NCBI GenBank assembly: GCA_021234155.1
Contig: JAJEKV010000177.1
Span: 622,001-686,000, forward strand
Length of the DNA: 64,000 nucleotides
Source: Isoetes taiwanensis
Lineage: Eukaryota; Streptophyta; Lycopodiopsida; Isoetales; Isoetaceae
Reading direction: 5' to 3'
The notes under the pieces: generated by a model
What the model saw: only the letters and a program-made list of their open reading frames with translations
Database searches by the model: none
What the model was told of the DNA's origin: nothing
Program-made: the position numbers and the translations under genes
Part shown: positions 1 to 9,755 of the stretch, piece by piece
Position numbering within the stretch: the stretch's first letter is position 1
How the letters are laid out: each line of letters starts with the position of its first letter

Positions 1-392
1 TAACGTATCTCCTCCATCCACGCTACTGTTCTATGGTTACCATCCCAACAAAGAAACATTTTACCTGACAAGTCCTTCCACTCCTCGGAAGCTTCAAGTT
101 CCTTCTCAAAGTCATCGTTAACTTCATTCCAGTAATCACCCCATTTAGAGCGAATAGAGTCCGTAACGGGAACGTCACATCCCTTAATGGATTTCATGGA
201 CAGCACAAATTTTCCTTTCTCAGGTAAATATCCATCATTACGAAGTATATCCCTCATCTTAGTATCAGATTTTGACACTGCACGCACGGCTTTATTTCGC
301 AAAACACGACAAAGGGGAATCTTGGGAGGTTCTATTCCTCTCTCAATGCGACATTTGCTCATTATGTCAGCCACCATCTCGTGAGCAAAAAC
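1..392 (-). CDS. Partial exon, DGNHR (ParB/sulfiredoxin-like) motif protein
   Basis: Read on the minus strand, this stretch is open from a splice acceptor (TATAG, then G at 392) to the left edge, about 130 codons with no stop, so the gene continues outside the window. The upstream donor at 480 (CAG/GTGAGT) joins in phase to give ...DPEFAQ-VFAHEM.... Near the left edge is CWDGNHRTVAW. The D-G-x-H-R core is the signature of ParB/sulfiredoxin-fold nucleotide-binding domains; that assignment rests on this short motif only. The rest is charged and soluble with no membrane segment. The family is not recognised with certainty. The coding is convincing because the phase is kept across a good donor/acceptor pair and the frame is open to the edge. 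Confidence 0.6.
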
Positions 393-479
393 CTATACAA
401 AGTGAAAAATACAAAGTATTTAATGATTAAATATTTTGCAAGGTGAAAAAGAAAATGAGCCAATTCGAAAACCACTCAC

Positions 480-680
480 CTGTGCAAATTCTGGATCAGT
501 GGCAGTCATATCCTGAACATCACTTGGTCATATCATTGGACTTTCTATATCTTTGGTCATTGCTGATTCGGTTAACACTGCGTCGGGGGCTATAGATTTT
601 GTTTCTTCTTTGAATACCTCCAGTGAATGTGAATGCTTCTGTCACCTTCTCTTTGGTGGTGTGTAAGCTAGAGGAACAAA
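480..680 (-). pseudogene. Upstream exon of the DGNHR gene, with two in-frame TGA codons
   Basis: The same reading frame continues upstream of the donor at 480 as ...VQDMTATDPEFAQ, with further plausible coding (QKHSHSLEVFKEETKS). It is broken by TGA at 528-530 and TGA at 642-644. Either the exon is short and starts inside this stretch, or this copy of the gene has decayed. A basic PPKRR run lies just beyond the second TGA. No start codon can be chosen with confidence. Confidence 0.35.
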
Positions 681-767
681 GGGGATGGGAGTTTTGTTTC
701 TAGTGTGAACAATAACAGACCATGTCCCTAATCTGCACAACACTTAGTATTCAATATATATAAAATT

Positions 768-1930
768 AATGCATTGAACCTTATTTTTGGTTTAAAAAAA
801 ATATTATGAATGAAAATGCCAACCTTTTTGGAAGGGGTGCGCCGCCACACTGGGTCTGTAGTCTAGTGTCTGCCTTAGATCTTTGTCTTCTGCTAGATAA
901 GATACAGCCGAGCAAATTGCTAACAAACAATAAACAATGAACATGAATAAGCAATAAACAATGAATAAGCAAATGGCTCTAAGACCATAACAAACAATAA
1001 TTTTATAATGCATTGAACCTTATTTTTGGTTTTAAAAAAACATTATGAATGAAAATGCCAACCTTTTTGGAAGGGGTGCGCCGCCACACTGGGTCTGTAG
1101 TCTAGTGTCTGCCTTAGATCTTTGTCTTCTGCTAGATAAGATACAGCCGAGCAAATTGCTAACAAACAATAAACAATGAACATGAATAAGCAATAAACAA
1201 TGAATAAGCAAATGGCTCTAAGACCATAACAAACAATAATTTTATAATGCATTGAACCTTATTTTTGGTTAAAAAAAACATTATGAATGAAAATGCCAAC
1301 CTTTTTGGAAGGGGTGCGCCGCCACACTGGGTCTGTAGTCTAGTGTCTGCCTTAGATCTTTGTCTTCTGCTAGATAAGATACAGCCGAGCAAATTGCTAA
1401 CAAACAATAAACAATGAACATGAATAAGCAATAAACAATGAATAAGCAAATGGCTCTAAGACCATAACAAACAATAATTTTATAATGCATTGAACCTTAT
1501 TTTTTGGTTTAAAAAAAAGCATTGTGAATGAAAATGCCAACCTTTTTGGAAGGGGTGTGCCGCCACACTGCGTCTGTAGTCTAGTGTCTGCCTTAGATCT
1601 TTGTCTTCTGCTAGATAAGATACAGCCGAGCAAATTGCTAACAAACAATAAACAATGAACATGAATAAGCAATAAACAATGAATAAGCAAATGGCTCTAA
1701 GATCATAACAAACAATAATTTTATAATGCATTGAACCTTATTTTTTGTTTAAAAAAAAACATTGTGAATGAAAATGCCAACCTTTTTGGAAGGGGTGCGC
1801 TGCCACACTGGGTCTGTAGTCTTCTGCTAGATAAGATACAGCCGAGCAAATTGCTAACAAATAATAAACAATGAACATGAATAAGCAAATGGCTATAGGA
1901 CCATAACAAACAATAATTGTATAATGCATT
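768..1930. repeat. Tandem repeat, five copies of about 238 bp
   Basis: Near-identical units follow each other with a period of 238-240 bp. Each begins near TAATGCATTGAACCTTA, then an A-run, then a conserved block with GGGGTGCGCCGCCACACTGG, then AT-rich sequence with AATAAACAATGAACATGAAT. The last unit has lost about 40 bp in the middle. Similarity between units is very high, so the expansion is recent. The minus-strand ORFs inside (for example 1281-1490) only repeat from unit to unit and are not treated as genes. Confidence 0.95.
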
Positions 1931-1935
1931 GTATC

Positions 1936-3345
1936 TGCTAATTATATTTTTTTTTTGATTGAAGGCGAGTTTATATATTAATTATAAAGTATAAGTTAAC
2001 AAAAGATCCTTTTTGAAGGGAAGTTTAACCCTGTTTAAGGTAACAAAAAGAAACTTTTTAGAGGGAAGTATAACCCTAAAATGTATGTATATATGGAATA
2101 TATTCAATAAAGACTGGAGCATGTTATCTAAACTCTGTATCGTCTGCAAACATGGATATCCACTAAAAGTAAGACCTGAGGTTGGAGTTCCTGGATTTGC
2201 TACCTCTGCCTCTGACCATGACTGATAGTACACAGAATGGACCAGGATGTATCTGCTAATTATAACTGCATATAATAATTGTATCTTCTAATTGTAACTA
2301 TGTTTTTGTTGACATAAAATCACATAACCTCATCCCATCTCTGTGCTGGAGAAATGGCAAATGGTAAATGGAGAAATGGAGCACGATAAAGCCATGACTC
2401 ACGAGTGCAGTCAAGTCTTCCGCCAAGACCATATGTGTGACTGGTAACAGTATAAAGTAGTGTCTGCTCAAGGCAAATCTTCCCAGGTGTTGGCCTACGA
2501 GAAGGGCAACATGGCAAGTTGCACCAATCATGACACAAGGCACCAATCATAAATTGTGTGAACGGACGGACAGAAAGGCCGATCTGCTAGTTGTACTTAA
2601 TTATGCTCGTTTATATTATCACCACATTTCTAACAGTCAACAAGGTAAAATGATAGTGTTTAGAAAGATAATGTCCTTTGTTAAGACATAGAATCTGGCA
2701 GAATAATTTGGTAGTAAGAGATGAGAGAACAGTTAACAGTTAAGAGCAATTTCAGATCAACAAGGAACCAAACCAAACACAGACAACAGGTACAATTGCT
2801 AAACAAATAGGACATGAAGATAGACAAAGTTGACACAAAAATGCTCAGTATGTTGCATATTATAGTCATGATTTTAGCAAATGAGCTATACAAATGAGGA
2901 AACAAATGAGCTATACAAATGGAGAAATGGCAAATGGAGAAATGGAGCACGATAAAGTATGCCTTTCAGTAGAAGGACATGTGTGGAAGTGATTCCTTCT
3001 TCCTTCTCTATCTAAACAGCATGATCTTTGGCAGGACAATAATACTAGTATTCAAGTCTTACTAGTAACCAGTGGCTTTTAAAACCCGGCAATTAAGTGA
3101 GGTGATTTCTATTGAAGATAGCAAGCAACCAAACAGGGATGGACAGAATCATGCATCAGGAATACCTCTTCAGTATTATCTTCAGTATTCACATTTCAAC
3201 AGATTCAAGTAATAAATTTCAGTTAAAAACCATGGAATACTATGAACTGGGTCTGGGCTGGGACTGTAACTAGGTCAGATAAATTAACATCTAAGCTCTT
3301 ATAATCTGAGCATTACAGCAAACTAAAGATCTGCACTTTGCCTAC
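1936..3345. other. AT-rich spacer, no gene seen
   Basis: No coding exon is convincing here. A segment around AAATGGAGAAATGGAGCACG occurs twice (about 2350-2390 and 2920-2957), a small dispersed duplication. A run of short ORFs at 2298-2550 has no recognisable protein. Confidence 0.5.
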
Positions 3346-3761
3346 CTTCCCAGACGGGGTGCGCCGCCGCACTAGGTCTGTAGGCCGTTGTTGTCATGCA
3401 TTCAAACCAAATAAAAAACCAACCATTCTTACCTTTCTGGAGGATGTGCGCTGCCGCAGTGGGTCCGATTGAAGCTGGAGCAAGGATTTAGATATGAATA
3501 CAGCTGAAAATAGTCATGGTAACATCTCAGAAATTGGCCCTCACAAATCACAGACATCTGTTTTTCCAAAACGAGCTTACCTTACTGGATGGAGTGCGCC
3601 GCCGCACTGGGTCGGATTGAAGCAATAGCAAGGGCTAAGATTACAATGCAGCTGGAAAAAATCATGGAAAACATCTCAGAAATCGCCCTTCCTGACTCAC
3701 AAACATCTGCTTATTCAAATCGACCTTACCTTGCTGGATGGAGTGCGCCGCTGCACTGGGT
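3346..3761 (-). repeat. Second array: four diverged copies of the 32-nt exon-like block
   Basis: Blocks at 3346-3377, 3433-3464, 3581-3612 and 3730-3761 have exactly the same length and align without gaps to the blocks of the 238-bp array. The last three sit in repeats of about 150 bp that share flanking sequence (ACATCTCAGAAAT, ACAAACATCTG) but have diverged far more than the core. On the minus strand all four are followed by splice-donor-like sequence (GTAGG or GTAAG). Two of the four (3346-3377 and 3730-3761) are preceded by an AG acceptor. Confidence 0.75.
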
Positions 3762-4121
3762 CTGCAACTGGACAGATAAATTTCCAAGAACAGATGATTT
3801 TTCAAGAATAGAGCTGCTGGCAGATTCGAAATAACAGAGGTATTTTGAAAAAACAGAGGTACAGAGATATTTTTCGAGGTACAGAGGTATCTTTCGAGGT
3901 TTTTTTTGAAAATTAAGTTTAAAAAAAAACAATAGAGATTTCAAAAGCATTAATTCAAATAGAGGTATCACAAATAACAAAACATCTGGTTTTTCAAAAG
4001 CAAAAGAGGTTGCAAAGGCATTATTCATAAATTCTTGCTTCTCTTAATCATTTCAAATCTCAAATATTTTTTAACGCCTACATTTTCACACGTCGCATGG
4101 CCCTAAAATGTTTAAACGTTT

Positions 4122-4139
4122 TAACTGGCGGAAATTATT
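4122..4139. repeat. Left target-site duplication of the L1-like LINE
   Basis: TAACTGGCGGAAATTATT occurs here and again at 13836-13853, an exact 18-bp direct repeat that brackets the LINE. The element's short A-rich 3' end (T-rich on the plus strand) lies immediately to the right. Confidence 0.9.
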
Positions 4140-4336
4140 ATTTTTTAATTGAAGGCTAAGTATATTTAAATCCGTATAATAAAAGTACATGGATAGCTAA
4201 TAATAGCATTTTTAGAGATAACCTTTAGGAAAGGGTAGGTTAAAGACCCTGAAAATATCGAACTATCCAAAAACAGAGTAAAACTTAAAGAGTCTTGGCA
4301 GTTCAGGAAAATATGGTAGCTGATAGCATGAGGTGA

Positions 4337-4735
4337 TCAGGCATCCTCCGAAAACCTTCTCTTCTTAGGCTCCCTTTTAGAGTGATCCTTTCTTCCCATC
4401 CCCTTATTGGCTACAATGAATAGGCAGTAGGGGCATTTGCAGAGATGAGCCTTTCGCGGATTGAATCTGTCCTTTTTGTCTTTGGCGGTACACAAGATAT
4501 ATCTCTTTTCATCGAAGTAGGATGTACAGGCGCAATTACAGTGACAGTCTTCCCCATGATCATTAGGAACTTCAACTCCAAACTGAGCAAGCCACAATGC
4601 ATTTGCATGTAGATTCATCCTCTTCCAATTTAGCCTTTTGAACATGATTAAGGTGTTGCCTGCAAGCAGAAGAGAACCAAAATTAGAAATACAATTCAGC
4701 ATAAATTTTGATTTCCATAGACCTCCAACACCCAA
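4337..4735 (-). CDS. Cys-rich C-terminal extension of the LINE ORF2
   Basis: This 132-residue frame overlaps the end of the RT ORF by 40 bp in another phase and reads through the same sequence (GLWKSKF against YGNQNLC). It holds a Cys/His cluster (CHCNCAC, then CTAKDKK, then CKCPYC) that could bind zinc, and ends in a basic KREPKKRRFSEDA that looks like a nuclear-localisation tail. Most likely it is the true end of ORF2, separated by one frameshift. It could instead be a separate small ORF reached by re-initiation. Confidence 0.5.
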   Translation of the reverse strand: MGVGGLWKSKFMLNCISNFGSLLLAGNTLIMFKRLNWKRMNLHANALWLAQFGVEVPNDHGEDCHCNCACTSYFDEKRYILCTAKDKKDRFNPRKAHLCKCPYCLFIVANKGMGRKDHSKREPKKRRFSEDA

Positions 4736-6999
4736 TTTATATCATATTGGGCTTGTTTGATTATGGCCTTAGGCCAGATGATTTCTTTCTTGAAGATCAG
4801 AGTGTTTCTGCCCTTCCACATTCTCCAAAGGAGAATGTACCTTCTCCAATCAACTGGATTATTAGGGAAAAAGATCTCAATAGCATGCATTTGGGATAAG
4901 CCTGGAATATTAAGCTCAATTTCTGCTAATTCTAGGATCCATTCTGCCCATAAGCAATTCTTAAACAAGTGCTCTTCATCTTCCTGACCCTGCAAACATC
5001 TAACACAAATGTCAGAGTTGGACATGTTGAGCCTCCATCTCTTCTTATTAGTAGCAAGAGCTCTGTGCCAGAGTTGCCACATGAAAGCCTTTATTTTGGG
5101 GTGGATTGGGCTTTTCCACATAAAGGTCAAATTCCTGCAGACTCTGTCAGGATCAATATCCCATTTTCTGTGAATGGATATTTCTTGGTGCCTGTTCAGA
5201 TACCTGTAGGCTAAGCTCACTCTGTAACCAGAAAAACCATTAATATGCCAAAGAATATCAGTATCATGCCACACACCACTATCTAGCCTCTGAGAAATAC
5301 TAGTGAATAGCTGATTGGAGTCCTCCCCAAGATCTGCCAAAGTAGAATCCAGGTAATCAAAATCTTCACTAATGTCACTAATGTAGATAATACCTCTGTC
5401 CGTCCATTGCTTGGTTATCTTGGGGAAATTCATGGCCAGACAGGTATTGGGGTCATCCAGAATAAGGGAAGGGCTCCAGAAGATGGGCTGATCCTGTGAA
5501 AGCCCTTCTTTCCATGTGTACATACCTTTGACTTTAAGCCAAGCCCTAATCCATTTCTTAATTATCAGAGGTATGGTGGCAGGAATAGTAAAATCAAAAT
5601 AGATGCTATGGGGCAGCTGCATTTTGAGGTTTCTCCAGCCAAAGGGATGACATTTTCTAATATAATGAGAAATGAGAACACTCACAGGGTGATTAATCTG
5701 GTTATTGCAAGCCCTGAAAAAATACTTAGCTGCCAAAGCAATAGCCTGCTTCTCTATGTTAATAACTCCTAGACCCCCCTTCTTTTTCTGCTTGCAACAT
5801 TCATCCATGGAGACAGGAATCCAGCATCTCCTACTTGAACCACCTGCAATGAACCTTCCAATAATACTTTGCATTTTAGCAAGGACCTTCTTAGGGGCCA
5901 TTATAATGGAGGACTGATACACCTGAGAGGAGGAGATGACAGAATTTGCTAGAATGGCTCTCCCATTTTTAGATAGAAACTTTGAGTTAAGAGAGTCAAC
6001 CTTTCTGTAAAATTTGTCAAGCAGGTCTTCCCATAGATCTGAAGCATTAATTCTGATAGCATAAGGAATACCTAGAATTTTCGTTTTGGTGTTGGGAGAG
6101 AGATACATACAACCCAAACTTGCTGCTGCAGTCTCACCCTCCTCTTGATGCCTTGAAATCAGCTTAGTTTTGTTGGGATTAATTCTGCACCCCGAGCATT
6201 TGCCAAAGTCCTCCAAGATAGCATGAGTATTTTGAATGGATTGATCCTCCAACTTAAGGAATAAGAAGGTATCATCTGCAAAATGGACATTGAGTATCTC
6301 ATTTGTCTCCTGTGAGGGAAGACTGAGACCTTTAATTAGCTGGAGGTCTTTTGCCCTCTTGAAGTTGTTGTTTAAACCTTCCATCACAATAAGAAAAAGA
6401 AAAGGTGCAAGAGGGCAACCTTGCTTAACTCCCCTTTTAATATCAAAGAAAGGACTACACTCACCATTTATAAGAACTGCAGATCTAGAGTTCTTAAGAA
6501 TAGCTTGGAAGACAGAGATCACATTATCAGAGAAACCAAGCTTTTTACAGCACCAACAAAGAAAGGCCCAACTTACCGTGTCAAAGGCCTTTGTGATGTC
6601 TAATTTTAGGAGGCCAATTGACTGGTTAGAATCCTTGGCCCAGGAGATACCAAGAGAAGCTGCAGCTACATTATCAAGGATAAATCTTCCCCTGAGATAG
6701 GCACTTTGAGTATTGCTGATTACCTCCTCCAGAATAGGTTTGAGTCTGGCAACAATGGTATCTGTAATTAACTTATAAACCACATTGGTCAGAGAGATAG
6801 GTCTATAATCAGAGAAAGTATTTGGAAGCTCAATCTTCGGGATGAGGGCAATTAAACTTGTATTGATTCTGGAATCAAGATATTTGGTAATTAAAAACTC
6901 ATTAGCCAGGGAGACAATATCCTTACCAAGAATACCCCAAGATTTCTTGAAGAACTCGGCTGGAAGACCATCAGGGCCTGGAGTCTTACCATTCTCCAT
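4696..6999 (-). CDS. LINE ORF2: reverse transcriptase with RVT zinc-binding region
   Basis: The 767-residue frame is an almost complete L1-type reverse transcriptase: GKTPGPDGLPAEFFK at the start, SDYRPISLTNVVYKLI, AYLRGRFILDNV, LLKLDITKAFDTVSW (motif A Asp), GVKQGCPLAPFLFLIVMEGL (motif B) and HFADDTFLF (catalytic FADD). After about residue 590 comes the RVT-associated zinc-binding region: WHRALATNKKRWRLN, ICVRCLQGQEDEEHLFKNC. The Met at 6999 is only the first Met after a frameshift; the protein continues upstream in another frame (6986-7564) into the endonuclease. The catalytic core looks intact. Confidence 0.93.
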   Translation of the reverse strand: MENGKTPGPDGLPAEFFKKSWGILGKDIVSLANEFLITKYLDSRINTSLIALIPKIELPNTFSDYRPISLTNVVYKLITDTIVARLKPILEEVISNTQSAYLRGRFILDNVAAASLGISWAKDSNQSIGLLKLDITKAFDTVSWAFLCWCCKKLGFSDNVISVFQAILKNSRSAVLINGECSPFFDIKRGVKQGCPLAPFLFLIVMEGLNNNFKRAKDLQLIKGLSLPSQETNEILNVHFADDTFLFLKLEDQSIQNTHAILEDFGKCSGCRINPNKTKLISRHQEEGETAAASLGCMYLSPNTKTKILGIPYAIRINASDLWEDLLDKFYRKVDSLNSKFLSKNGRAILANSVISSSQVYQSSIIMAPKKVLAKMQSIIGRFIAGGSSRRCWIPVSMDECCKQKKKGGLGVINIEKQAIALAAKYFFRACNNQINHPVSVLISHYIRKCHPFGWRNLKMQLPHSIYFDFTIPATIPLIIKKWIRAWLKVKGMYTWKEGLSQDQPIFWSPSLILDDPNTCLAMNFPKITKQWTDRGIIYISDISEDFDYLDSTLADLGEDSNQLFTSISQRLDSGVWHDTDILWHINGFSGYRVSLAYRYLNRHQEISIHRKWDIDPDRVCRNLTFMWKSPIHPKIKAFMWQLWHRALATNKKRWRLNMSNSDICVRCLQGQEDEEHLFKNCLWAEWILELAEIELNIPGLSQMHAIEIFFPNNPVDWRRYILLWRMWKGRNTLIFKKEIIWPKAIIKQAQYDINWVLEVYGNQNLC

Positions 7000-7564
7000 C
7001 TCTTGGAACTTTCAGCATTTCATCATAGGTGAAAGGCCTGGATAAGCTATCATTCATCTGCCCAGTCACTTTCTGCTGAATGTGCACAAAATTCTCAATA
7101 TCTTCCTCTCTGATATTCTCCTCAGTACCCATGATCCTGGAGAAGTGCTCTTTAGCAGCACACTTAAGTTGAGTGTCATCCTCATTGTTACCTTCCCAAA
7201 GAATATTGTAAATGTGATTTTTCTTTACTCTGCCTTTGGCTTTGATGAAAAAATATTTTGAGTTGCTCCTTTCATCCTCCTTGAGCTCCTTAACCTTTGC
7301 CTTAATCTTCCATCCTCTGGCTATTTTAATTTCTTCTCTTTCTATCTGGAGTTTGATATCATCTTTTTGCTGATCTTGAGCTAAGTCAAGCTGAGATCTT
7401 AGGTCTTGAAGATGGGCAGTGTTACTTCTATGGACATCTTTTCCCCATACTTTGAGCCAATTCTTGATTCTCTTGGAAACCTTGACCCACCAATCCATCC
7501 AACCTCGGTTACCTAGGGGCTTCTCCTCCTGAGAAATGATCTGCTGAAGATTAGGCAGAAACAC
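6986..7564 (-). CDS. LINE ORF2 linker between endonuclease and RT
   Basis: A 192-residue frame in a different phase from the RT. It carries a charged helical stretch (WWVKVSKRIKNWLKVWGKDV, then QLDLAQDQQKDDIKLQIE), ERSNSKYFFIKAKGRVKKNH and IYNILWEGN, as found between endonuclease and RT in plant L1 proteins. It overlaps the RT frame by a few bases, so one frameshift separates them. Confidence 0.8.
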   Translation of the reverse strand: MFLPNLQQIISQEEKPLGNRGWMDWWVKVSKRIKNWLKVWGKDVHRSNTAHLQDLRSQLDLAQDQQKDDIKLQIEREEIKIARGWKIKAKVKELKEDERSNSKYFFIKAKGRVKKNHIYNILWEGNNEDDTQLKCAAKEHFSRIMGTEENIREEDIENFVHIQQKVTGQMNDSLSRPFTYDEMLKVPRDGEW

Positions 7565-7632
7565 ATCCTGCTCCAGAAGATTGGTATTTAACTTGAAGTA
7601 GGAATTTCTTTTCCTCTGGCCACTGGTGCCAC

Positions 7633-8106
7633 TTATGTTAATGAGCTGGGAAAATGATCAGAGAGAGTATAATTGGTGAGGTTAGTAATTCTAGAACTGT
7701 TGCTCCATAAGGTTTCACTGAGGTAAAATCTATCATGGAGACAACAAACAGGCTGATCTCTGTGATCATTCCAACTATAAGAGTTGGGAACAACCCTGGC
7801 CAAAGAGAGATGGTGAGAAGAAAGGAGAGAGTTCCAACTGGTGAATTCATTGTCAGTTAGGGGCCTGAAGTTAGTACTTCTCATGTAACTATTAGTTACC
7901 ATATTAAAATCACCAGCTAGGATGCACTCATCATAGGAAATTCTATCTAGACTTCTGTTAATGGTCTCCCACAAGTTGACTCTATCAGGGGGCTAGTGAT
8001 AAGCATACACATTAATAAAAACAATCTTTTTGTCACCAATATTCCCATGAATTAACTGCCATCTCCTGCTATTATCATTAACCATTTGGATGTCTGTAAA
8101 GTTAAG
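7633..8106 (-). CDS. LINE endonuclease, C-terminal half
   Basis: The stretch 7633-7974 reads RISYDECILAGDFNMVTNS and continues to YTLSDHFPSSLT: the GDFN and SDH motifs of APE-type (EEP) nucleases, so catalytic Asp, Asn and His are visible. Upstream of an in-frame TAG near 7995 the same frame continues (QMVNDNSRRWQLIHGNIGD, then KKIVFINVYAYH) to about 8106, where homology stops at the nested LINE. The N-terminal half lies at 10771-11007. Confidence 0.8.
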
Positions 8107-8159
8107 CCTAAAAAAATTCCCACAGACAAATGGACAAAAAAAATTCCCACAGACATGTA

Positions 8160-9030
8160 AATATACCTGTTTTCAACCCAATGGTAACTCTACGGTTGAC
8201 TTAGTTGTGGGCAGCCCAGAAAGTGAGCAGCTTAAAGAATTTAAGATCTTAGACCGATTACCAGAGTCGGATCATGCTCCATTGGAATTACATTTGACAA
8301 ATTGTTGGAGCAGCAACAGTGGCCAGCAGATCTTGATAAATTTAATAGGCTTTTGGTCACTTCTATGATTACAGCAGCCTCTGAAACTTTTGGCTACACG
8401 AAAACAAGTAGATATACATCAAAGAAGTGGTTCGACAACGAGTGCATTCAAGCTAGGGCAGCATTTAGACAAGCAGAGGATAAGGTGGCAGCTCGCAAAT
8501 CATACTGGAGATTGTTGAGGAAAAAGAAATCGGTGTGGCTAAAGTTACATCATAAGCAAATGGAAGAATACGTGTTAGATGAACCAAAAAAGTTCTGGAG
8601 ACTCACCAAAAGCTCAGCTACAAATGGCGGTTTTTCAGAAAAAAACCTCATAGATCTAGTGAACAGCCTATACAATATTGATGGATGTATGCCCATGAAA
8701 ACACCAGGCAAAATTGACTGTGATTTTTTCACTATAGATGACGTTCAAAATGCTCTCAGTGGCAAAAAAAACGGGAAGGCACCTGACAATCTAGGGGTTG
8801 TAGCGGAGTTATGCAAATGGGGAAATGACAAGTTACATGTAAAGCTGGTTGAGATATGCAATCTTGTATTGAAACGTGGATCTTTTCCGGATGATTGGTG
8901 TGTCAACCGCGTTGTACCCATTTATAAGAGTGGAGACCGAAACCAGGTTGCTAATTACCGTACTGTTTTGGTGGGAAATATATTGTCTAAACTGTTTGCA
9001 ACCATGATTGAAGATAAACTCTCACACTAG
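8160..9030 (+). CDS. Nested LINE: endonuclease end and RT N-terminal part
   Basis: Two overlapping frames (8090-8368 and 8302-9030). The first ends the endonuclease with ILDRLPESDHAPLELHL (SDH motif). The second, 242 residues, holds the linker (KKWFDNECIQARAAFRQAED, SYWRLLRKKKSVWLKL) and the start of the RT: NGKAPDNLGVVAELCKWG, GSFPDDWCVNRVVPIYKSGD and ANYRTVLVGNILSKLFATMI, which match RT motifs 0-2 of RTE/CR1-type elements. A frameshift after IEDKLSH stops it at 9030. Confidence 0.8.
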
Positions 9031-9039
9031 GCAGATCAT

Positions 9040-9755
9040 GCAAATGTCGTACCGTATGTCGCTGGTTTTCTACGAGGGCACTCGACCAGACCATCTTGTC
9101 ACACCTCGCGTGATTCTAGAAAGTGCTAAGGGGCGGGAAATAAAGTTTATCAGCGGCTTTTTATGGATCCGTCAAAGGCATTTGACAGAGTGCACAGGGA
9201 CAAATTGCAAGCTAGATTGGAGGCCATATCCGTACCTCAACGGAGCCGCGGAAGTCGTAAGCTGTCTCTATCGTGTTCTTGTTGAGCTTTCATTCCCTTT
9301 TGACCAGAGCCATAAGATACAAAATTGGCGTTAAACAAGGATGTCCCTGTTCACCGCTACTATTTGGATTGTTCATTGATGAGTTAGAGAAATGGATTCA
9401 CGAAAATGGAGGCACAGGAGTAGACATTTGTGGATACGTGGTACAGTTGTTGCTTTTCGCTGATGACATTGTGCTAATTTCCAGAACTATAAATGGTCTC
9501 CAAATACACCTAGATGTTCTTCATAAGTTTTGTGAAACGCATGACATGTCAGTAAAACAGGGCAAATCCAAGATCATGGTGTTTGGAACCACAGACAAGC
9601 CGAATTTCTCAATCGGAGGGGAGAGTTTGGAGATTATTCCAGCCTACAAATACCTTGGAATCGACGTCAGTAGCAACTATAAGTGGTCAAGAGTCGCAAG
9701 AAGATTCGGGCCACAAAGGGCTTCGAGCCTTTTATGGAATGATCAAAATATGTAA
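9040..9755 (+). CDS. Nested LINE: RT catalytic core, frameshifted
   Basis: Around 9160-9230 one frame reads FMDPSKAFDRVHRDKL (motif A Asp). From 9330 another frame reads IGVKQGCPCSPLLFGLFIDE (motif B) and LLLFADDIVLISR (catalytic FADD), then IIPAYKYLGIDVS. At least two frame changes fall inside this segment, so no continuous RT is made as read. Confidence 0.85.

Noticed and set aside
528-644. TGA codons in the upstream exon as selenocysteine or recoding
   Set aside because: No selenocysteine element is visible, land plants lack the system, and decay or a shorter exon is simpler.
781-1930. Recurrent minus-strand ORFs of 62-97 codons in the 238-bp array, looking like a repeated small secreted protein
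   Set aside because: They repeat only because the DNA unit repeats, in overlapping frames, with Leu/Ile/Tyr-rich low complexity from AATAAACAATG-type sequence.
768-1930. CRISPR-like array
   Set aside because: Units are long (about 238 bp), nearly identical throughout, with no unique spacers, and the genome is eukaryotic.
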